DNA of 38,578 nt from an uncultured Pelagibacteraceae bacterium (GCA_902614125.1 CACMJW010000009.1:1-38578), one strand, 5' to 3'. Numbered from the stretch's first letter, positions 1 through 9,977 are shown. Numbers and translations are program-made. The notes: a model not told the origin generated them from the letters alone.

Positions 1-14
1 AAAACCAAAAGGTC

Positions 15-1328
15 CTATAAAGGTAAAGAAATAGCAACTTCTAATCCACCAAATTTAGATTTTGCAAATTTAATTTCACCACCATGAGATCTAGAAATAT
101 CAGATGCTATTGATAAACCAAGTCCAACACTAGATTTACTCTCAGATCTGCTTTTATCAATTTTATAAAATGGTTTGATTATATTTTCATGTTCATTCTC
201 TGGTATGCCTGGACCATCATCTGATACAATTATAGTTAGATTTTCATCCTGTTTTTCCATATGAATTTCAACTTTTTTTGCATACTTTAAAGAATTATCT
301 ATTAAATTATTTATACACCTTGCAAGAAGATTTTTTCTTCCATTAAAGTAAACTTCTTCCTTAAAATTGTGAATAATATTTGGATTGTTATATTTTTTTG
401 TTAATTTTAAAATTAGTTCTGAAATGTCAAAAGTTTCGGTTTTGTCCTTTGCCCCAGTGCTAGCAAACTGTAAATACTCATTAAGCATTTTTTCCATATC
501 ATCTACATCAGATGACAATCTCTTTGATAAACTTTTATCTTTTATCATTGCGAGTTGAAGTTTAATTCTTGTTAAAGGAGTTCTTAAATCATGACTAATA
601 CCTGAGAGCATTTCAGATCTTTGATTTAAATGACGTATAATCCTTTTTCTCATTTTATCAAATTCTTGACCGGCTTTTCTTATTTCCAAGGCTCCTGATG
701 GTCTAAATTCATCAAGATCTTCACCTCTACCAAATTTTTCTGAGGCTTCAGCTAGTTTTATTATTGGCCGGGTCTGATTTTTTAAAAATATTATCGCAAT
801 AGCAATCATTAAAAATGCAGGAAGAGTAATCCACAATCCAAACAATCTTGCTGAACTTGTAGTCAATCTACTTCTTGGAACAAAAAATTGAAAATATCCA
901 TCTATGTGTTGAATTTTTATGTCAACTAAATTTTTATAATTTGTTGTATTAAACCAATAAACAAAGTGTTTGTTTTTTAATTCTCTCCTTAGCGATCTAT
1001 CAAGAGGACTAAACCAGCGCTCAGGTATATCACCAGGTATTACCTTTCCTTCTTTATGCTGAATTTCGATTTGAAGATTACTTTTAAATAAATTAATTAT
1101 GTAATCTTTATCTTGCTGATCATTATCATAAGCATCTATAAATGTTTTTATTTCTGCAACAAGACCTCTTGTCATTCCTGCGTTTGTTTTGATCCATAAG
1201 CTGTCAAAAAAAACTAATGATATTGTAACTTGTAAAACCACTATGGGCACTGCTACAATTAATAAACCTCTATAAAATAATCTTTTTGGAAGTAAATTTT
1301 TTATAAAATTACTCAATCCATAAAACAT
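15..1328 (-). CDS. envZ: EnvZ-type sensor histidine kinase
   Basis: Inner-membrane sensor kinase of 437 aa, expected to phosphorylate the response regulator encoded just upstream. The protein shows a first membrane helix (about residues 20-42), a periplasmic segment, a second helix (about 163-183), a HAMP linker, and a HisKA H-box with phospho-acceptor H246 in an SHDLRTPLTR context typical of EnvZ. The ATPase domain follows with an N-box (NNLIDNSLKYAKK), G1 (DDGPGIPENE) and G2 (VGLGLSI). Length is close to E. coli EnvZ (450 aa). The ATG at 1328 follows a purine-rich GGAGAAGGAT, a good ribosome site, and lies inside the 3' end of ompR (20-nt overlap), so the two are probably translationally coupled. 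The stimulus cannot be read from sequence; the osmosensing role of EnvZ is not assured in a marine cell. Confidence 0.92.
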   Translation of the reverse strand: MFYGLSNFIKNLLPKRLFYRGLLIVAVPIVVLQVTISLVFFDSLWIKTNAGMTRGLVAEIKTFIDAYDNDQQDKDYIINLFKSNLQIEIQHKEGKVIPGDIPERWFSPLDRSLRRELKNKHFVYWFNTTNYKNLVDIKIQHIDGYFQFFVPRSRLTTSSARLFGLWITLPAFLMIAIAIIFLKNQTRPIIKLAEASEKFGRGEDLDEFRPSGALEIRKAGQEFDKMRKRIIRHLNQRSEMLSGISHDLRTPLTRIKLQLAMIKDKSLSKRLSSDVDDMEKMLNEYLQFASTGAKDKTETFDISELILKLTKKYNNPNIIHNFKEEVYFNGRKNLLARCINNLIDNSLKYAKKVEIHMEKQDENLTIIVSDDGPGIPENEHENIIKPFYKIDKSRSESKSSVGLGLSIASDISRSHGGEIKFAKSKFGGLEVAISLPL

Positions 1329-1986
1329 ATCCTTCTCCTCTGATTGTTTGAAGATATTTCGGGGTTTTTGGGTTTTCCTCGATCTTTTTTCTCAATCTTG
1401 TAATAATAACATCAATTGATCTTTCCTTATCTAAATTTATCAGCCTTCCAATTTCTTCTCTTTTAAATATTTTTCCAGGTGAGTTGATCATTTTTTCTAA
1501 TATAATTTTTTCAGTGTTATTTATTTTAAGATTTTGACTTCCTCTAAGGATGAACAACTTATTTAGATCTATTTTAATACTTCCAAACACGATCACTTTT
1601 TTATGATTTTCCTTTTTAGTCTTGCTTAAGATATTATTAATTCTTAAAACTAGTTCTTTCGGCTCAAATGGTTTTGGCAAATAATCGTCTGCACCAACTT
1701 CAAGACCCTCAACTCTTTCAGATGCCTCTCCTTTAGCAGTTAAAAGTATTATGGGCGTATTTAATTTTGCCTTATTTTCATTAGTAAACTCCAGCCCACT
1801 TTTACCTGGCATCATTATATCTAATACAATTAGATCGAATTTTAAAATTTTGACTTTTTCTAAAGCATCTTCAGCACTTTTAGCCGTTGAAACTAAAAAA
1901 TGATTTTGATCTAGATATTGTTTGACTAGATTTCTGATACCATCATCGTCGTCAACGACTAATATATGTGCATTAAATTTTTTCAT
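1309..1986 (-). CDS. ompR: OmpR-family response regulator
   Basis: DNA-binding response regulator of 225 aa, partner of the EnvZ-type kinase. The receiver domain has the acidic pocket D12-D15, phospho-acceptor D56 (VLDIMMPG) and conserved K105 (LPKPFEP). A C-terminal winged helix follows (RSIDVIITRLRKKIE, then TIRGEGYVL), as in OmpR/PhoB. The gene begins inside the 3' end of the MarR-family gene (14-nt overlap) and overlaps envZ by 20 nt, giving a three-gene operon marR-ompR-envZ. The family call is firm; the exact orthology (OmpR rather than another OmpR-family member) rests on the EnvZ-like partner. Confidence 0.92.
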   Translation of the reverse strand: MKKFNAHILVVDDDDGIRNLVKQYLDQNHFLVSTAKSAEDALEKVKILKFDLIVLDIMMPGKSGLEFTNENKAKLNTPIILLTAKGEASERVEGLEVGADDYLPKPFEPKELVLRINNILSKTKKENHKKVIVFGSIKIDLNKLFILRGSQNLKINNTEKIILEKMINSPGKIFKREEIGRLINLDKERSIDVIITRLRKKIEENPKTPKYLQTIRGEGYVLWIE

Positions 1987-2416
1987 TTATAATTTTCTTC
2001 AAAACTTTTTCGAAGCTCAATACCTCTTTTGAGTCTGAGTTAAGAAAGGCTTTGTAAAATCTTTTTTTTTGTATATTAAATATTTCATCAAATAATTTCA
2101 CACCAAATTCAGTTAAAAATACGTGTTTAATACGAGTATCTTTCTTGTCTTTTTTGTAATTAATAGCCTTTAGTTTTATTAGATCCTTAAGAACTCTATT
2201 TAAGCTTTGTTTTGTTACTTTTAATCTTTTTAAAAGTTCTGAAATAGTTATACCGTCGTATAAAGAAATTAGATGAATAACTTTGTTATGTGCAACTCCA
2301 ATTGAGTATTTATCTAGCACTTTTTTGGCATCCGATACAGTCTCTCTATATCCCGTAAATATTTTTTCAATATATTCTTTAAGCTCATGATCTTTTAGAT
2401 ATAAAAGTTTTTTCAT
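1973..2416 (-). CDS. MarR-family transcriptional regulator
   Basis: Small winged-helix regulator of 147 aa. A helix-turn-helix is visible around residues 52-75 (DGITISELLKRLKVTKQSLN), followed by a charged wing (KKDKKDTRIKHVFLTEFG), the usual MarR layout of helices, HTH and wing. It is the first gene of the marR-ompR-envZ operon and is divergent from ilvE across a 60-bp gap. That gap contains an AT-rich dyad that could be an operator. Ligand and targets are unknown. Autoregulation, and control of ilvE from the shared gap, are inferences. Confidence 0.8.
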   Translation of the reverse strand: MKKLLYLKDHELKEYIEKIFTGYRETVSDAKKVLDKYSIGVAHNKVIHLISLYDGITISELLKRLKVTKQSLNRVLKDLIKLKAINYKKDKKDTRIKHVFLTEFGVKLFDEIFNIQKKRFYKAFLNSDSKEVLSFEKVLKKIINEKI

Positions 2417-2430
2417 ATTGGTAAGTTATA

Positions 2431-2459
2431 TTGACATATTATATATACAAATATATTTT
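2431..2459 (+). promoter_or_regulatory. Predicted sigma-70 promoter of ilvE
   Basis: TTGACA at 2431-2436 and TATTTT at 2454-2459 are separated by 17 bp, with a predicted start near 2466, about 11 nt before the ilvE ATG at 2477. The -35 is a perfect consensus, which stands out even in AT-rich DNA. The -10 overlaps the dyad at 2453-2469. Confidence 0.5.
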
Positions 2460-2469
2460 TAAAAAATAT
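2453..2469. repeat. AT-rich inverted repeat, possible MarR operator
   Basis: The 17-bp dyad ATATTTTT-a-AAAAATAT lies in the 60-bp gap between the divergent marR and ilvE genes and overlaps the predicted ilvE -10. MarR proteins commonly bind dyads of 15-20 bp in such divergent gaps. A/T-only palindromes are frequent by chance in this genome, so this is weak. Confidence 0.2.
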
Positions 2470-2476
2470 TTTATTA

Positions 2477-3358
2477 ATGATACCTTACGATAAACGCTCT
2501 GGAAAAATTTGGTATAATAATGAACTTGTGGACTGGCAAGACGTAAAGGTTCATGTTTTAAGTCATGGACTGCATTATGGTAGTTGCGTATTTGAGGGAG
2601 AGAGAGTTTATGATGGAAATATTTTTAAATTAGAGGAACATACCGATAGATTTTTTTATTCTGCAAATAGATTAGGTTTTAAAATACCGTATTCTAAAGA
2701 AGAAATTAATGTAGCGAGTAAAAAAATTGTTTTAGCTCAAAATGTTCAAAATGGTTATGTAAGACCTGTTGCTTGGAGAGGAAGTGAAATGATGGCTATC
2801 TCAGCGCAGCAAACTAAAATTCATGTTGCTATAGCCACATGGGAGTGGGGCTCTTACTTCGATCCAAATTTAAAAATATATGGTATTAAACTAAATATAT
2901 CAAATTGGAGAAGACCTGCGCCAAATACAATACCATGGGATACAAAAGCATCTGGTCTTTACATGATTTGTACTCTGTCAAAGCATGAAGCGGAATCACA
3001 GGGATATACAGACTCTCTTATGTTAGACCATGAGGGAAATATTGCAGAAGCCACGGGAGCAAATGTTTTTTTTAAAGATCAAAATAATGAGTTGCATACT
3101 CCAATTCCTGATTCATTTTTGGATGGAATTACAAGAAGAACAGTCATTGAAATCGCAAAATCTAAAAATATAAAAGTACACGAGAGAAAAATTAAGCCTA
3201 ATGAGATGGCAAATTTTGTAGGTTGTTTTTTAACAGGTACTGCTGCAGAAGTTACACCCGTGTCTCAGATAGCCAAGTATAATTTTAAAGTGTGCAATAC
3301 AATCATAGATCTTTCAGATAGCTATCAAAAAGTTGTAAGAAAAAAGAAAGCTGCTTAA
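2477..3358 (+). CDS. ilvE: Branched-chain amino acid aminotransferase
   Basis: Fold-type IV PLP aminotransferase of 293 aa, performing the last step of valine, leucine and isoleucine synthesis (and the first step of their breakdown) in the cytosol. Visible marks are the N-terminal HGLHYGSCVFEGERVY segment, the PLP lysine K157 in a WDTKASGLYM context, the following LDHEGNIAEATGANVFF stretch and the cofactor-phosphate region near LTGTAAEVTPV. Length fits IlvE (about 290-310 aa). It ends convergently with pgsA, and the two stop codons overlap in the sequence TTAA. 4-amino-4-deoxychorismate lyase and D-amino acid transaminase share the fold but fit less well. Confidence 0.93.
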   Translation: MIPYDKRSGKIWYNNELVDWQDVKVHVLSHGLHYGSCVFEGERVYDGNIFKLEEHTDRFFYSANRLGFKIPYSKEEINVASKKIVLAQNVQNGYVRPVAWRGSEMMAISAQQTKIHVAIATWEWGSYFDPNLKIYGIKLNISNWRRPAPNTIPWDTKASGLYMICTLSKHEAESQGYTDSLMLDHEGNIAEATGANVFFKDQNNELHTPIPDSFLDGITRRTVIEIAKSKNIKVHERKIKPNEMANFVGCFLTGTAAEVTPVSQIAKYNFKVCNTIIDLSDSYQKVVRKKKAA

Positions 3359-3939
3359 TCTCTACTATCTTCAGAGATGGCGTGATCTATTCCCTTTCTT
3401 AAATAATCGTAACCAGTATATAATGTGAGAAAAGCTGAGAGCCACAAAAGTATAATCCCAATTGTTTGTGCATTATAATCCTGAAAGTTTATAATTTTAT
3501 TTCCAGTATCACCAAGTAAAAGTAAAGAAATTGAGAACATTTGTAAAAAAGTTTTTAGCTTAGATAAATTTGATACAGGCATTTTAATTTTACCTTTAGC
3601 TAGAAATTCTCTTAATCCAGATATTAGTATTTCTCTCGTTAAAATTATAATTGCTGCGATGACTTCATAATTTTTTATAGTCTGATCCATGACTAAAAGT
3701 ATTAAGGCAGTAGCTACTATTATCTTATCTGCAATAGGATCTAGAAGTTCGCCAAGCTTAGATTCTTCTTTATACATCCTAGCCAATAAACCATCTAAAA
3801 AATCTGTAAAAGAGGCAATTACAAAAAGCGCAAATGGTAAAATATCTCCATAAAATCCAGGCAAATAAAAAGTGAAAACAAATATTGGAACAATTATAAT
3901 ACGCCCAATTGTCAGATAATTTGGAAATTTAAACTTCAT
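3355..3939 (-). CDS. pgsA: CDP-diacylglycerol-glycerol-3-phosphate 3-phosphatidyltransferase
   Basis: Integral membrane enzyme of 194 aa that makes phosphatidylglycerol phosphate from CDP-diacylglycerol and glycerol-3-phosphate. The CDP-alcohol phosphatidyltransferase signature D-G-x2-A-R-x8-G-x3-D-x3-D is present ([28 protein letters not shown]). Several membrane helices surround it. It is the last gene of the minus-strand uvrB operon; its ATG overlaps the uvrC stop as ATGA, so translation is probably coupled. A uvrC-pgsA neighbourhood is also known from other proteobacteria, supporting the assignment. Confidence 0.93.
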   Translation of the reverse strand: MKFKFPNYLTIGRIIIVPIFVFTFYLPGFYGDILPFALFVIASFTDFLDGLLARMYKEESKLGELLDPIADKIIVATALILLVMDQTIKNYEVIAAIIILTREILISGLREFLAKGKIKMPVSNLSKLKTFLQMFSISLLLLGDTGNKIINFQDYNAQTIGIILLWLSAFLTLYTGYDYLRKGIDHAISEDSRD

Positions 3940-5702
3940 TCGTGAAAGAAGTTATATATTTTTTTTGCCACTTTTTCCTCAACTCCTTCAACAGACTTAA
4001 TTTCGTCTAAACTGGCAGACTCAACTGCTCTAGCTGATCCAAAATGATTTAGTAATGATCTTTTTCTTACTGCGCCAATTCCTTCTATTTGATCAAGCAA
4101 AGACTTGCTTATTCCTTTTTTCCTTTTTGCTCTGTGGGCACTTATAGCAAATCTATGACTTTCATCTCTTATTCTCTGAAGAAAAAATAGAGTTGGGTCA
4201 TTTTTTTCAAATTTAAATTCTTTTCCATTATGAAAAAAGGTTTCATTTCCACTATTTCTCTGTTTGCCTTTAGCGATAGCTACAATTGGAATTTCATGTA
4301 GACCTAGTTCATTCATGGCTTCTCTTGCCACAGAATATTGACCTTTACCTCCATCAATTAAAACCAAATCGGGAAAAGTAAGGTAATTATCTTTTTCTTG
4401 AACAGCTCTTTTAAATTTTCTGTACCTTTTTTTAATAAAACCTTCGTCACCGTATGTAATCAAGGCACCAACACTATTTGTCCCTTGAATGTGACTGTTA
4501 TCATATACCTCCACTAAATTTATATTAGTTTCAAGATTGAATTTTTTCGATACCGCATCAAAAAGATCTCTATTGTTTTGACTTTCATAGATTTTTCTAT
4601 TCAAACTTTCTTTAGCATTATTAATTGCCTGATTTATTACTTTTAATTTAGTACCTTTTTTTGCAACAGTAATTGTAATTTGCTTACCCTCTTTTAACGT
4701 AAGTGTTTTTTCAATGAGTTCTTTTTCTTTAATTTCATTTGACAAAATTATTGATGATGGCACACTTTTATTTTCATAAAATTGAGAAATAAAAGAATTT
4801 ATTATATCATTTAAATTTTCGTCTGGATCATGCTTTGGAAAAAATGCTTGATTACCCCAATTTTGTTTTGATCTATAAAAAAAAACTTGAATACAGGTTT
4901 TTCCAGATTCTTTATATCCAGCAATCACATCTGCTTCGACCAAATTTGCTTCATTTATTCTTTGCGATGATTGAATTATATTTAATGATTTAATTCGATC
5001 TCTTAATATTGCTGCTTTCTCAAAATCTAAGTCCTCGCTAGCTCTTTCCATTTGATTAGACAAACTTTTTTGTATTTTTCTAGATTTTCCTGATACAAAC
5101 TCAATTGCATCGTCTACGGTCTGCTTATAATCACTTTCTTCTACATAACCAACACAAGGGCCAGAGCATCTTTTTATTTGATAAAGTATGCAAGGTCTCT
5201 CTCTTTTTTTGAAAACAGTATCATCGCAAATTCTTAGATGAAATATTTTTTGTATCATTTTTATAGTCCAATTTGCAGATCCAGCAGACGCAAATGGTCC
5301 AAAGTAAAATCCATCTTTACTTTTTTTTCCTCGGTGTCTTTTAATTTGTGGCCATTTATCCTTGTTACCTATAAAAATAAAAGGAAACGATTTATCATCT
5401 CTTAATAAAATATTAAATTTTGGTTTGAATTTTTTAATTAAATTTGCTTCTAAAAGCAAAGCCTCACTCTCATTTGAAGTAGTTGTGATTTCGAGTCTTT
5501 TTGTTTGAGAGAGCATCCTCTCTGTTCTGATGATATGATTTTTTTCTGAAACATAACTTTTTAATCTGTTGGGAAGGTTTTTTGCTTTACCAACATAAAG
5601 GATGTCACCTTTAGAATTTAACATTTGATAAACACCTGGTAGCTTAGGAACTAAAGGTAATTCTTTTTTAATAACTTCTTTGCCTATTTCAGAGCTGATC
5701 AT
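3936..5702 (-). CDS. uvrC: UvrABC system protein C (excision endonuclease)
   Basis: Makes both incisions in nucleotide excision repair, working with UvrB bound at the lesion. It has an N-terminal GIY-YIG nuclease (GVYQML ... ILYVGKAKN), a central UVR motif for binding UvrB ([19 protein letters not shown]), the RNase H-like nuclease with the [12 protein letters not shown] motif, and C-terminal tandem helix-hairpin-helix motifs ([29 protein letters not shown]). I place the start at the ATG at 5702 (588 aa). A longer frame opens with TTG at 5732, but that would extend the overlap with folB from 14 to 44 nt and adds no conserved sequence. The same operon carries uvrB at its head. Confidence 0.93.
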   Translation of the reverse strand: MISSEIGKEVIKKELPLVPKLPGVYQMLNSKGDILYVGKAKNLPNRLKSYVSEKNHIIRTERMLSQTKRLEITTTSNESEALLLEANLIKKFKPKFNILLRDDKSFPFIFIGNKDKWPQIKRHRGKKSKDGFYFGPFASAGSANWTIKMIQKIFHLRICDDTVFKKRERPCILYQIKRCSGPCVGYVEESDYKQTVDDAIEFVSGKSRKIQKSLSNQMERASEDLDFEKAAILRDRIKSLNIIQSSQRINEANLVEADVIAGYKESGKTCIQVFFYRSKQNWGNQAFFPKHDPDENLNDIINSFISQFYENKSVPSSIILSNEIKEKELIEKTLTLKEGKQITITVAKKGTKLKVINQAINNAKESLNRKIYESQNNRDLFDAVSKKFNLETNINLVEVYDNSHIQGTNSVGALITYGDEGFIKKRYRKFKRAVQEKDNYLTFPDLVLIDGGKGQYSVAREAMNELGLHEIPIVAIAKGKQRNSGNETFFHNGKEFKFEKNDPTLFFLQRIRDESHRFAISAHRAKRKKGISKSLLDQIEGIGAVRKRSLLNHFGSARAVESASLDEIKSVEGVEEKVAKKIYNFFHE

Positions 5703-6114
5703 TGCTTCTTTTTTTAGAAATTTGGATTCCAACTGAGCTGCAATCCTTCATTATTTCTAACTTTTCAATTTGAAGAGTGATTTTATCTATTCTCTTATCT
5801 TTGAATAGTTCATCAAAAACATCCTCTGCCAATGTTTCAAGAAAATTGTAATGTTTATTTTTTACTAATTTTTTTATTAATCTGACTATCTTAGCATAAT
5901 TAACTATTGATTTAATATCTTTGTCGTTCGAAGGTTGTTTGTCTTGATAATTTACTTCTAAATTAAATTTTACTTTTTGGGGTTTTTCCTTTTCAAAATC
6001 AAAATATCCTAGTTTTAATCCAAGTACTAATTCCTTAATTAAAACTTTTTTTTCGTAATTAAATAAGCTTTTTGTTTTATTTATTTTAATAACTTTTAAA
6101 TTATTTTTTCTCAT
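5689..6114 (-). CDS. folB: Dihydroneopterin aldolase family protein (FolB-like)
   Basis: Predicted dihydroneopterin aldolase/epimerase of folate synthesis, 141 aa from the ATG at 6114. FolB-like marks are an N-terminal strand and loop ([13 protein letters not shown]), the [10 protein letters not shown] segment matching the usual SY-x-x-V helix, [15 protein letters not shown] matching the conserved LIE-x-LAE helix, and a C-terminal [21 protein letters not shown] strand pair. The active-site lysine motif is diverged (usually V-x-K-P), so catalysis is likely but unproven. The ATG at 6114 lies one base after the stop of the upstream gene; an upstream TTG (6135) would overlap that gene. An apparent pteridine reductase two genes upstream supports a pterin role. 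Confidence 0.75.
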   Translation of the reverse strand: MRKNNLKVIKINKTKSLFNYEKKVLIKELVLGLKLGYFDFEKEKPQKVKFNLEVNYQDKQPSNDKDIKSIVNYAKIVRLIKKLVKNKHYNFLETLAEDVFDELFKDKRIDKITLQIEKLEIMKDCSSVGIQISKKRSNDQL

Positions 6115-6115
6115 A

Positions 6116-7069
6116 TTATTCAATTCTTGAGGCAATATATTCTTTAATTAATGGGTGATAATGCATAAAGCAATCTGCTTTGTTGATAATATGTCCTTCA
6201 TTTAATGGCTCTTCCCAATCTGATCCAGCTGTATTACATTTTTTTCCATTAATTTTTTTATTTTCAGAAATTATTATTCTTTGAAAGTTAGGAACATTAT
6301 CCATCCAATCAGATGTTAATCCCTCATAATGATCCATTGGATGAGTGAAAATTAAAATTGGCGCATTTCCCTTTTTAATTATATCAATCTGATCTTGCCT
6401 CCATTGAGCCATACCAGGATGCTTTTTATGAAATTTTTCCATAGCTTTTTCATAGCCAACTTTTTTTACTTTATATCTTTTTGATAAATTCCAAAAACAT
6501 GCAGGCAGTAGTGATATGCCTCCACCCACTTCGTTCATATATTTTGCTGTAAATCTTAATGTTGCCCATCCACCACAAGAGTGACCAGATATAAAAATTT
6601 GTTTTTTTGGTACACCCAAGTTTACAAATTTTTTAACAACTTCTAAGTTGCCTTCAACTCTTCGATCCATTTTTGAGGTTCCCGGATAAGGTCCTTCCCA
6701 TTTTTTCATCCACATTCCTCTTTTTCCCAATTCAGCGCCCAAATCACCCTCAAGTTGGCCCTGACAATGAATATAAATCATAATTTCTTTATCATTAATT
6801 TTTTGTCCTGCTAATTGAGTCCAATTCCTAAGCTCTCGAATCCAAAAACAATCTTTTGATTTAACATCATTTACACTGGAACCATGATTGTAAATTATTA
6901 TTATTTTATCTTTAGGATTCTTTACTTCAAATTTTTTTTCAATTTTAATTTTATCTTTCCATTTATTTGTCGGTATTATAAAACCATCTTTTTTTATACT
7001 TTCCTTTGATGCATAAAGATTAGTGCATAATAACAAACTAACTAAAACTATACCTAAATATTTTTTCAT
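6116..7069 (-). CDS. Secreted alpha/beta-hydrolase-like protein
   Basis: Unassigned serine-hydrolase-like protein of 317 aa. It begins with a signal peptide ([20 protein letters not shown], cleavage predicted near residue 20), so it probably acts in the periplasm. A nucleophile elbow G-H-S-C-G-G is centred on S164, preceded by a hydrophobic strand (KKQIFISG). Candidate acid and histidine partners occur in IFTHPMDHYEG and near NEGHIINKADCFMHYH. Two oxyanion-type features (NHGSSVNDV and IYIHCQGQ) resemble dienelactone-hydrolase or esterase folds. Its ATG overlaps the stop of the SDR gene (ATGA), and folB starts one base after its stop, so it is embedded in the repair/folate operon. The substrate is unknown, and nothing ties it directly to DNA repair. 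Confidence 0.65.
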   Translation of the reverse strand: MKKYLGIVLVSLLLCTNLYASKESIKKDGFIIPTNKWKDKIKIEKKFEVKNPKDKIIIIYNHGSSVNDVKSKDCFWIRELRNWTQLAGQKINDKEIMIYIHCQGQLEGDLGAELGKRGMWMKKWEGPYPGTSKMDRRVEGNLEVVKKFVNLGVPKKQIFISGHSCGGWATLRFTAKYMNEVGGGISLLPACFWNLSKRYKVKKVGYEKAMEKFHKKHPGMAQWRQDQIDIIKKGNAPILIFTHPMDHYEGLTSDWMDNVPNFQRIIISENKKINGKKCNTAGSDWEEPLNEGHIINKADCFMHYHPLIKEYIASRIE

Positions 7070-7821
7070 TCTTTTCCTCCCATTATATCTGGTGTTTGCC
7101 AGTTTAAACTTTGACCACTATCAATAGAAATAACTTGTCCTGTAATAGATCTATTTTTAATAAAAAAGTCAACAGCACTACATATTTGTTCTACATCTAC
7201 TTTTCTTTTAAGGGGTGTTGCCATGTATTGCTTTTTAAAATGTTTTTGAGATTGTCTTTTATTTTTTAAAGTTGGGCCAGGTGCGATACCATTTACCCTA
7301 ATATTTGGTGCAAGGCTCATAGCACTTGTTTTAGTAAGTGTATAAAGTCCCGTCTTACTTATAGTATAGGAGAAAAAATATGGAGTTAGCTTAAAAACTC
7401 TTTGATCAATAATATTAATTATGTTGTTATTTTTACCTTTAATATTTCTTGCAAACGCTTTTGATAAAAGTGCGGGAGTTCTTAAATTTGTTCTTAGATG
7501 TTTTCCCCAACTATCAGTAGTAAAATTCTCAATTTTATCATTTTCGAATAGTGAAGCGTTATTAATCAAGCAATCAAAGAATTTTAATTTAGATTTAGCA
7601 AATTTTATTATTTTATTCACGTCATTTTCTTTACTTAGATCACCTCTTACCAAAAAAACTTTTGAACCTTTTTTTTGTAATTCTTTTTTTAGACTTTCCG
7701 CCTTTGATTTTGATTTGTTATAATGAATTAAAATTTCTACCCCATTACCAGATAATTTTTTTGCAATTGCTGCTCCAATTCTCGTTGCTCCACCGGTTAT
7801 TATGATTTTCCGTGCTTCCAT
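7066..7821 (-). CDS. Short-chain dehydrogenase, pteridine-reductase (FolM) type
   Basis: NAD(P)H-dependent short-chain dehydrogenase of 251 aa. The Rossmann motif is [12 protein letters not shown], close to the TGGA-x-RIG form of pteridine reductases and FolM rather than the generic TGxxxGIG. An HYN...S stretch follows at the cofactor 2'-phosphate position, suggesting NADPH use. The NNAS motif and the catalytic Y-T-I-S-K (YxxxK) are present, then [10 protein letters not shown]. FolM-type enzymes reduce dihydromonapterin or dihydrofolate, and a FolB-like gene lies two genes downstream, so a pterin-reducing role is plausible. Its start overlaps uvrB by 22 nt. A generic SDR with another substrate cannot be excluded. 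Confidence 0.75.
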   Translation of the reverse strand: MEARKIIITGGATRIGAAIAKKLSGNGVEILIHYNKSKSKAESLKKELQKKGSKVFLVRGDLSKENDVNKIIKFAKSKLKFFDCLINNASLFENDKIENFTTDSWGKHLRTNLRTPALLSKAFARNIKGKNNNIINIIDQRVFKLTPYFFSYTISKTGLYTLTKTSAMSLAPNIRVNGIAPGPTLKNKRQSQKHFKKQYMATPLKRKVDVEQICSAVDFFIKNRSITGQVISIDSGQSLNWQTPDIMGGKE

Positions 7822-9977
7822 TTTTTATCTCTTTTTTTAGTAACTTTTGTTCCTGGCATTCCCATAGTGGATCTACCTTTTGGATAAAGCTTATTTTTAA
7901 CATCGTACTGTCTGATTTTAGGATTTAAAGTTATTTCAAGCTCAGTACTTTCGAGTTTCCTTATTTCATCTCTAATTTTAGCAGCTTCTTCAAATTCCAA
8001 ATTTGAAGCTGCCTCTTTCATTTTTTTATCTAAAGCTTTAAGATGTTTTTTAAGGTTTCCCCCAATATTTGACCCTTCACTTATTTTTACATAATCTTTT
8101 TCATAGACACTTTCTAAAATATCACTGATTTCTTTTTTAACTGATTTTGCATCAATTTTATTTTTCTTATTGTAATCTACTTGAATCTGTCTTCTTCTTT
8201 CTGTTTCTTTGATAGCTTTTTTAATACTTTTTGTTTCCTTGTCTGCATATAAAATTACTTTACCTTCAACATTCCTTGCGGCTCTTCCTATAGTTTGAAT
8301 TAGAGAGGTCTCTGATCTTAAAAAACCTTCCTTATCAGCATCTAAAATACCTACTAATGCACATTCAGGAATATCTAAACCTTCTCTCAATAAATTTATA
8401 CCGACCAAAACATCAAATACACCCATTCTAAGATCTCGCATAATTTCTATTCTTTCCAGTGTGTCTATATCGGAATGCAGATATCTCACTTTTACTCCAT
8501 TTTCGTGCAAATATTCTGTTAGATCCTCTGCCATTTTTTTTGTAAGTGTTGTTACCAAAACTCTAAAATTATTTTCAATAACTTTTTTGCATTCATGCAT
8601 TAAGTCATCGACTTGATTTTTAGCAGGCCTTATTTCTACTTCAGGATCTATTAATCCCGTGGGTCTTATCACTTGATCTATAAATTGACCTTTTGTTTGC
8701 TCTAGTTCCCATGGTCCTGGAGTTGCAGATACAAATACTGTTTGGGTTCTCATTAAATCCCATTCTTCAAATTTAAGTGGTCTATTATCCATGCATGATG
8801 GAAGTCTAAAACCATATTCAGCCAAAGTACTTTTTCTTGATCTATCCCCCTTAAACATCCCATTTAGTTGAGGAACAGTTACATGAGACTCATCAACAAA
8901 AACTAAAGTGTTATCTGGAAAATACTCAAAAAGTGTAGGTGGGGGCTCACCAGGCCTTCTTCCAGATAAAAATCTTGAGTAATTTTCAATTCCTGCGCAA
9001 GATCCGGTAGCCTCAATCATTTCTAGATCAAATTTTGTTCTTTCTTCTAACCTTTGTGCCTCTAGCAATTTATTTTCTGCTTTGTGTTTTTTTAAAGTAA
9101 TTTCTAATTCTTTTCTGATATTTATAACTGCCTGTTCTATTGTTGGTTTGGGAGTTATGTAATGACTATTTGCATAAACTTTTACAAGATTTAGTTCTCT
9201 TACGGTATCACCAGTTAAAGGATCAAATTCTTCTATTTGCTCTAGTTTATCTCCAAATAAACTTAATCTCCAAGCCCTATCTTCTAAATGTGAGGGAAAA
9301 ATCTCTAAATTTTCTCCTCTAGCTCTAAATGTTCCTCTAAAGAAATTCTGATCATTCCTTTTATATTGTAGAGCAACCAGAGATTTTATTATTTGCTCTC
9401 TATTGTATTCATAATTTTTTTGAAGTGTTAAAGTCATCTTGCTATATGCCTCAACAGAACCAAGCCCATAAATACATGAAACACTGGCAACAATTAGAAC
9501 ATCATCTCTTTCCAACAATGATCTAGTTGCAGAGTGCCTCATTCTATCTATTTGTTCATTAATAGATGCTTCTTTTTCAATGTACGTGTCTGATCTTGGA
9601 ACATAAGCCTCTGGTGTGTAGTAATCATAATATGAAACAAAATATTCAACTGCATTATCCGGAAAAAAAGTTTTCATTTCTCCATAAAGTTGAGCAGCTA
9701 ATGTTTTGTTTGGAGCGAGGATTAATGCAGGCCTATTGGTTTCCTCGATAACTTTTGCCATAGTAAAAGTTTTTCCTGAGCCAGTAACACCAAGCAATAC
9801 TTGGTTAAATTCATTTTTTTTTGCACCTTTTACTAATTTTTTAATCGCCTCAGGTTGATCTCCTGCGGGTTTAAATTCAGACTTAATTTTGAATTTTTTT
9901 CCACCTTCAAGTTTTCCACTTATTTCAGGATTTTTGCTCTGGATGTCTGTAATTAAATCTTGATATGTATTTTGCAT
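7800..9977 (-). CDS. uvrB: UvrABC system protein B (excision helicase)
   Basis: DNA-damage-verifying helicase of nucleotide excision repair, 725 aa. The sequence shows Walker A GVTGSGKT (about residues 62-69), the damage-probing beta-hairpin ([13 protein letters not shown]), Walker [10 protein letters not shown], helicase motifs V and VI ([22 protein letters not shown]) and a C-terminal UVR domain ([20 protein letters not shown]) that binds UvrC. About 25 basic residues follow the UVR domain, a common alphaproteobacterial extension. It heads the minus-strand six-gene operon ending in pgsA. Its start is only 36 bp from that of the divergent aminotransferase gene, so its promoter must overlap the other gene's upstream or coding sequence. 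Confidence 0.96.
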   Translation of the reverse strand: MQNTYQDLITDIQSKNPEISGKLEGGKKFKIKSEFKPAGDQPEAIKKLVKGAKKNEFNQVLLGVTGSGKTFTMAKVIEETNRPALILAPNKTLAAQLYGEMKTFFPDNAVEYFVSYYDYYTPEAYVPRSDTYIEKEASINEQIDRMRHSATRSLLERDDVLIVASVSCIYGLGSVEAYSKMTLTLQKNYEYNREQIIKSLVALQYKRNDQNFFRGTFRARGENLEIFPSHLEDRAWRLSLFGDKLEQIEEFDPLTGDTVRELNLVKVYANSHYITPKPTIEQAVINIRKELEITLKKHKAENKLLEAQRLEERTKFDLEMIEATGSCAGIENYSRFLSGRRPGEPPPTLFEYFPDNTLVFVDESHVTVPQLNGMFKGDRSRKSTLAEYGFRLPSCMDNRPLKFEEWDLMRTQTVFVSATPGPWELEQTKGQFIDQVIRPTGLIDPEVEIRPAKNQVDDLMHECKKVIENNFRVLVTTLTKKMAEDLTEYLHENGVKVRYLHSDIDTLERIEIMRDLRMGVFDVLVGINLLREGLDIPECALVGILDADKEGFLRSETSLIQTIGRAARNVEGKVILYADKETKSIKKAIKETERRRQIQVDYNKKNKIDAKSVKKEISDILESVYEKDYVKISEGSNIGGNLKKHLKALDKKMKEAASNLEFEEAAKIRDEIRKLESTELEITLNPKIRQYDVKNKLYPKGRSTMGMPGTKVTKKRDKKWKHGKS

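Noticed and set aside
1..14. 3' end of another gene at the window start
   Set aside because: Fourteen bases are too few to tell.
5703..5732. Longer uvrC from a TTG start
   Set aside because: It would overlap folB by 44 nt and adds residues without conservation; the ATG at 5702 is the better start.
6115..6135. Longer folB from a TTG start
   Set aside because: It runs inside the 3' end of the hydrolase gene, while the ATG at 6114 lies just behind that gene's stop.
7421..7723. Open frame of 100 codons on the plus strand
   Set aside because: Antisense to the SDR gene, which has intact motifs in its own frame.
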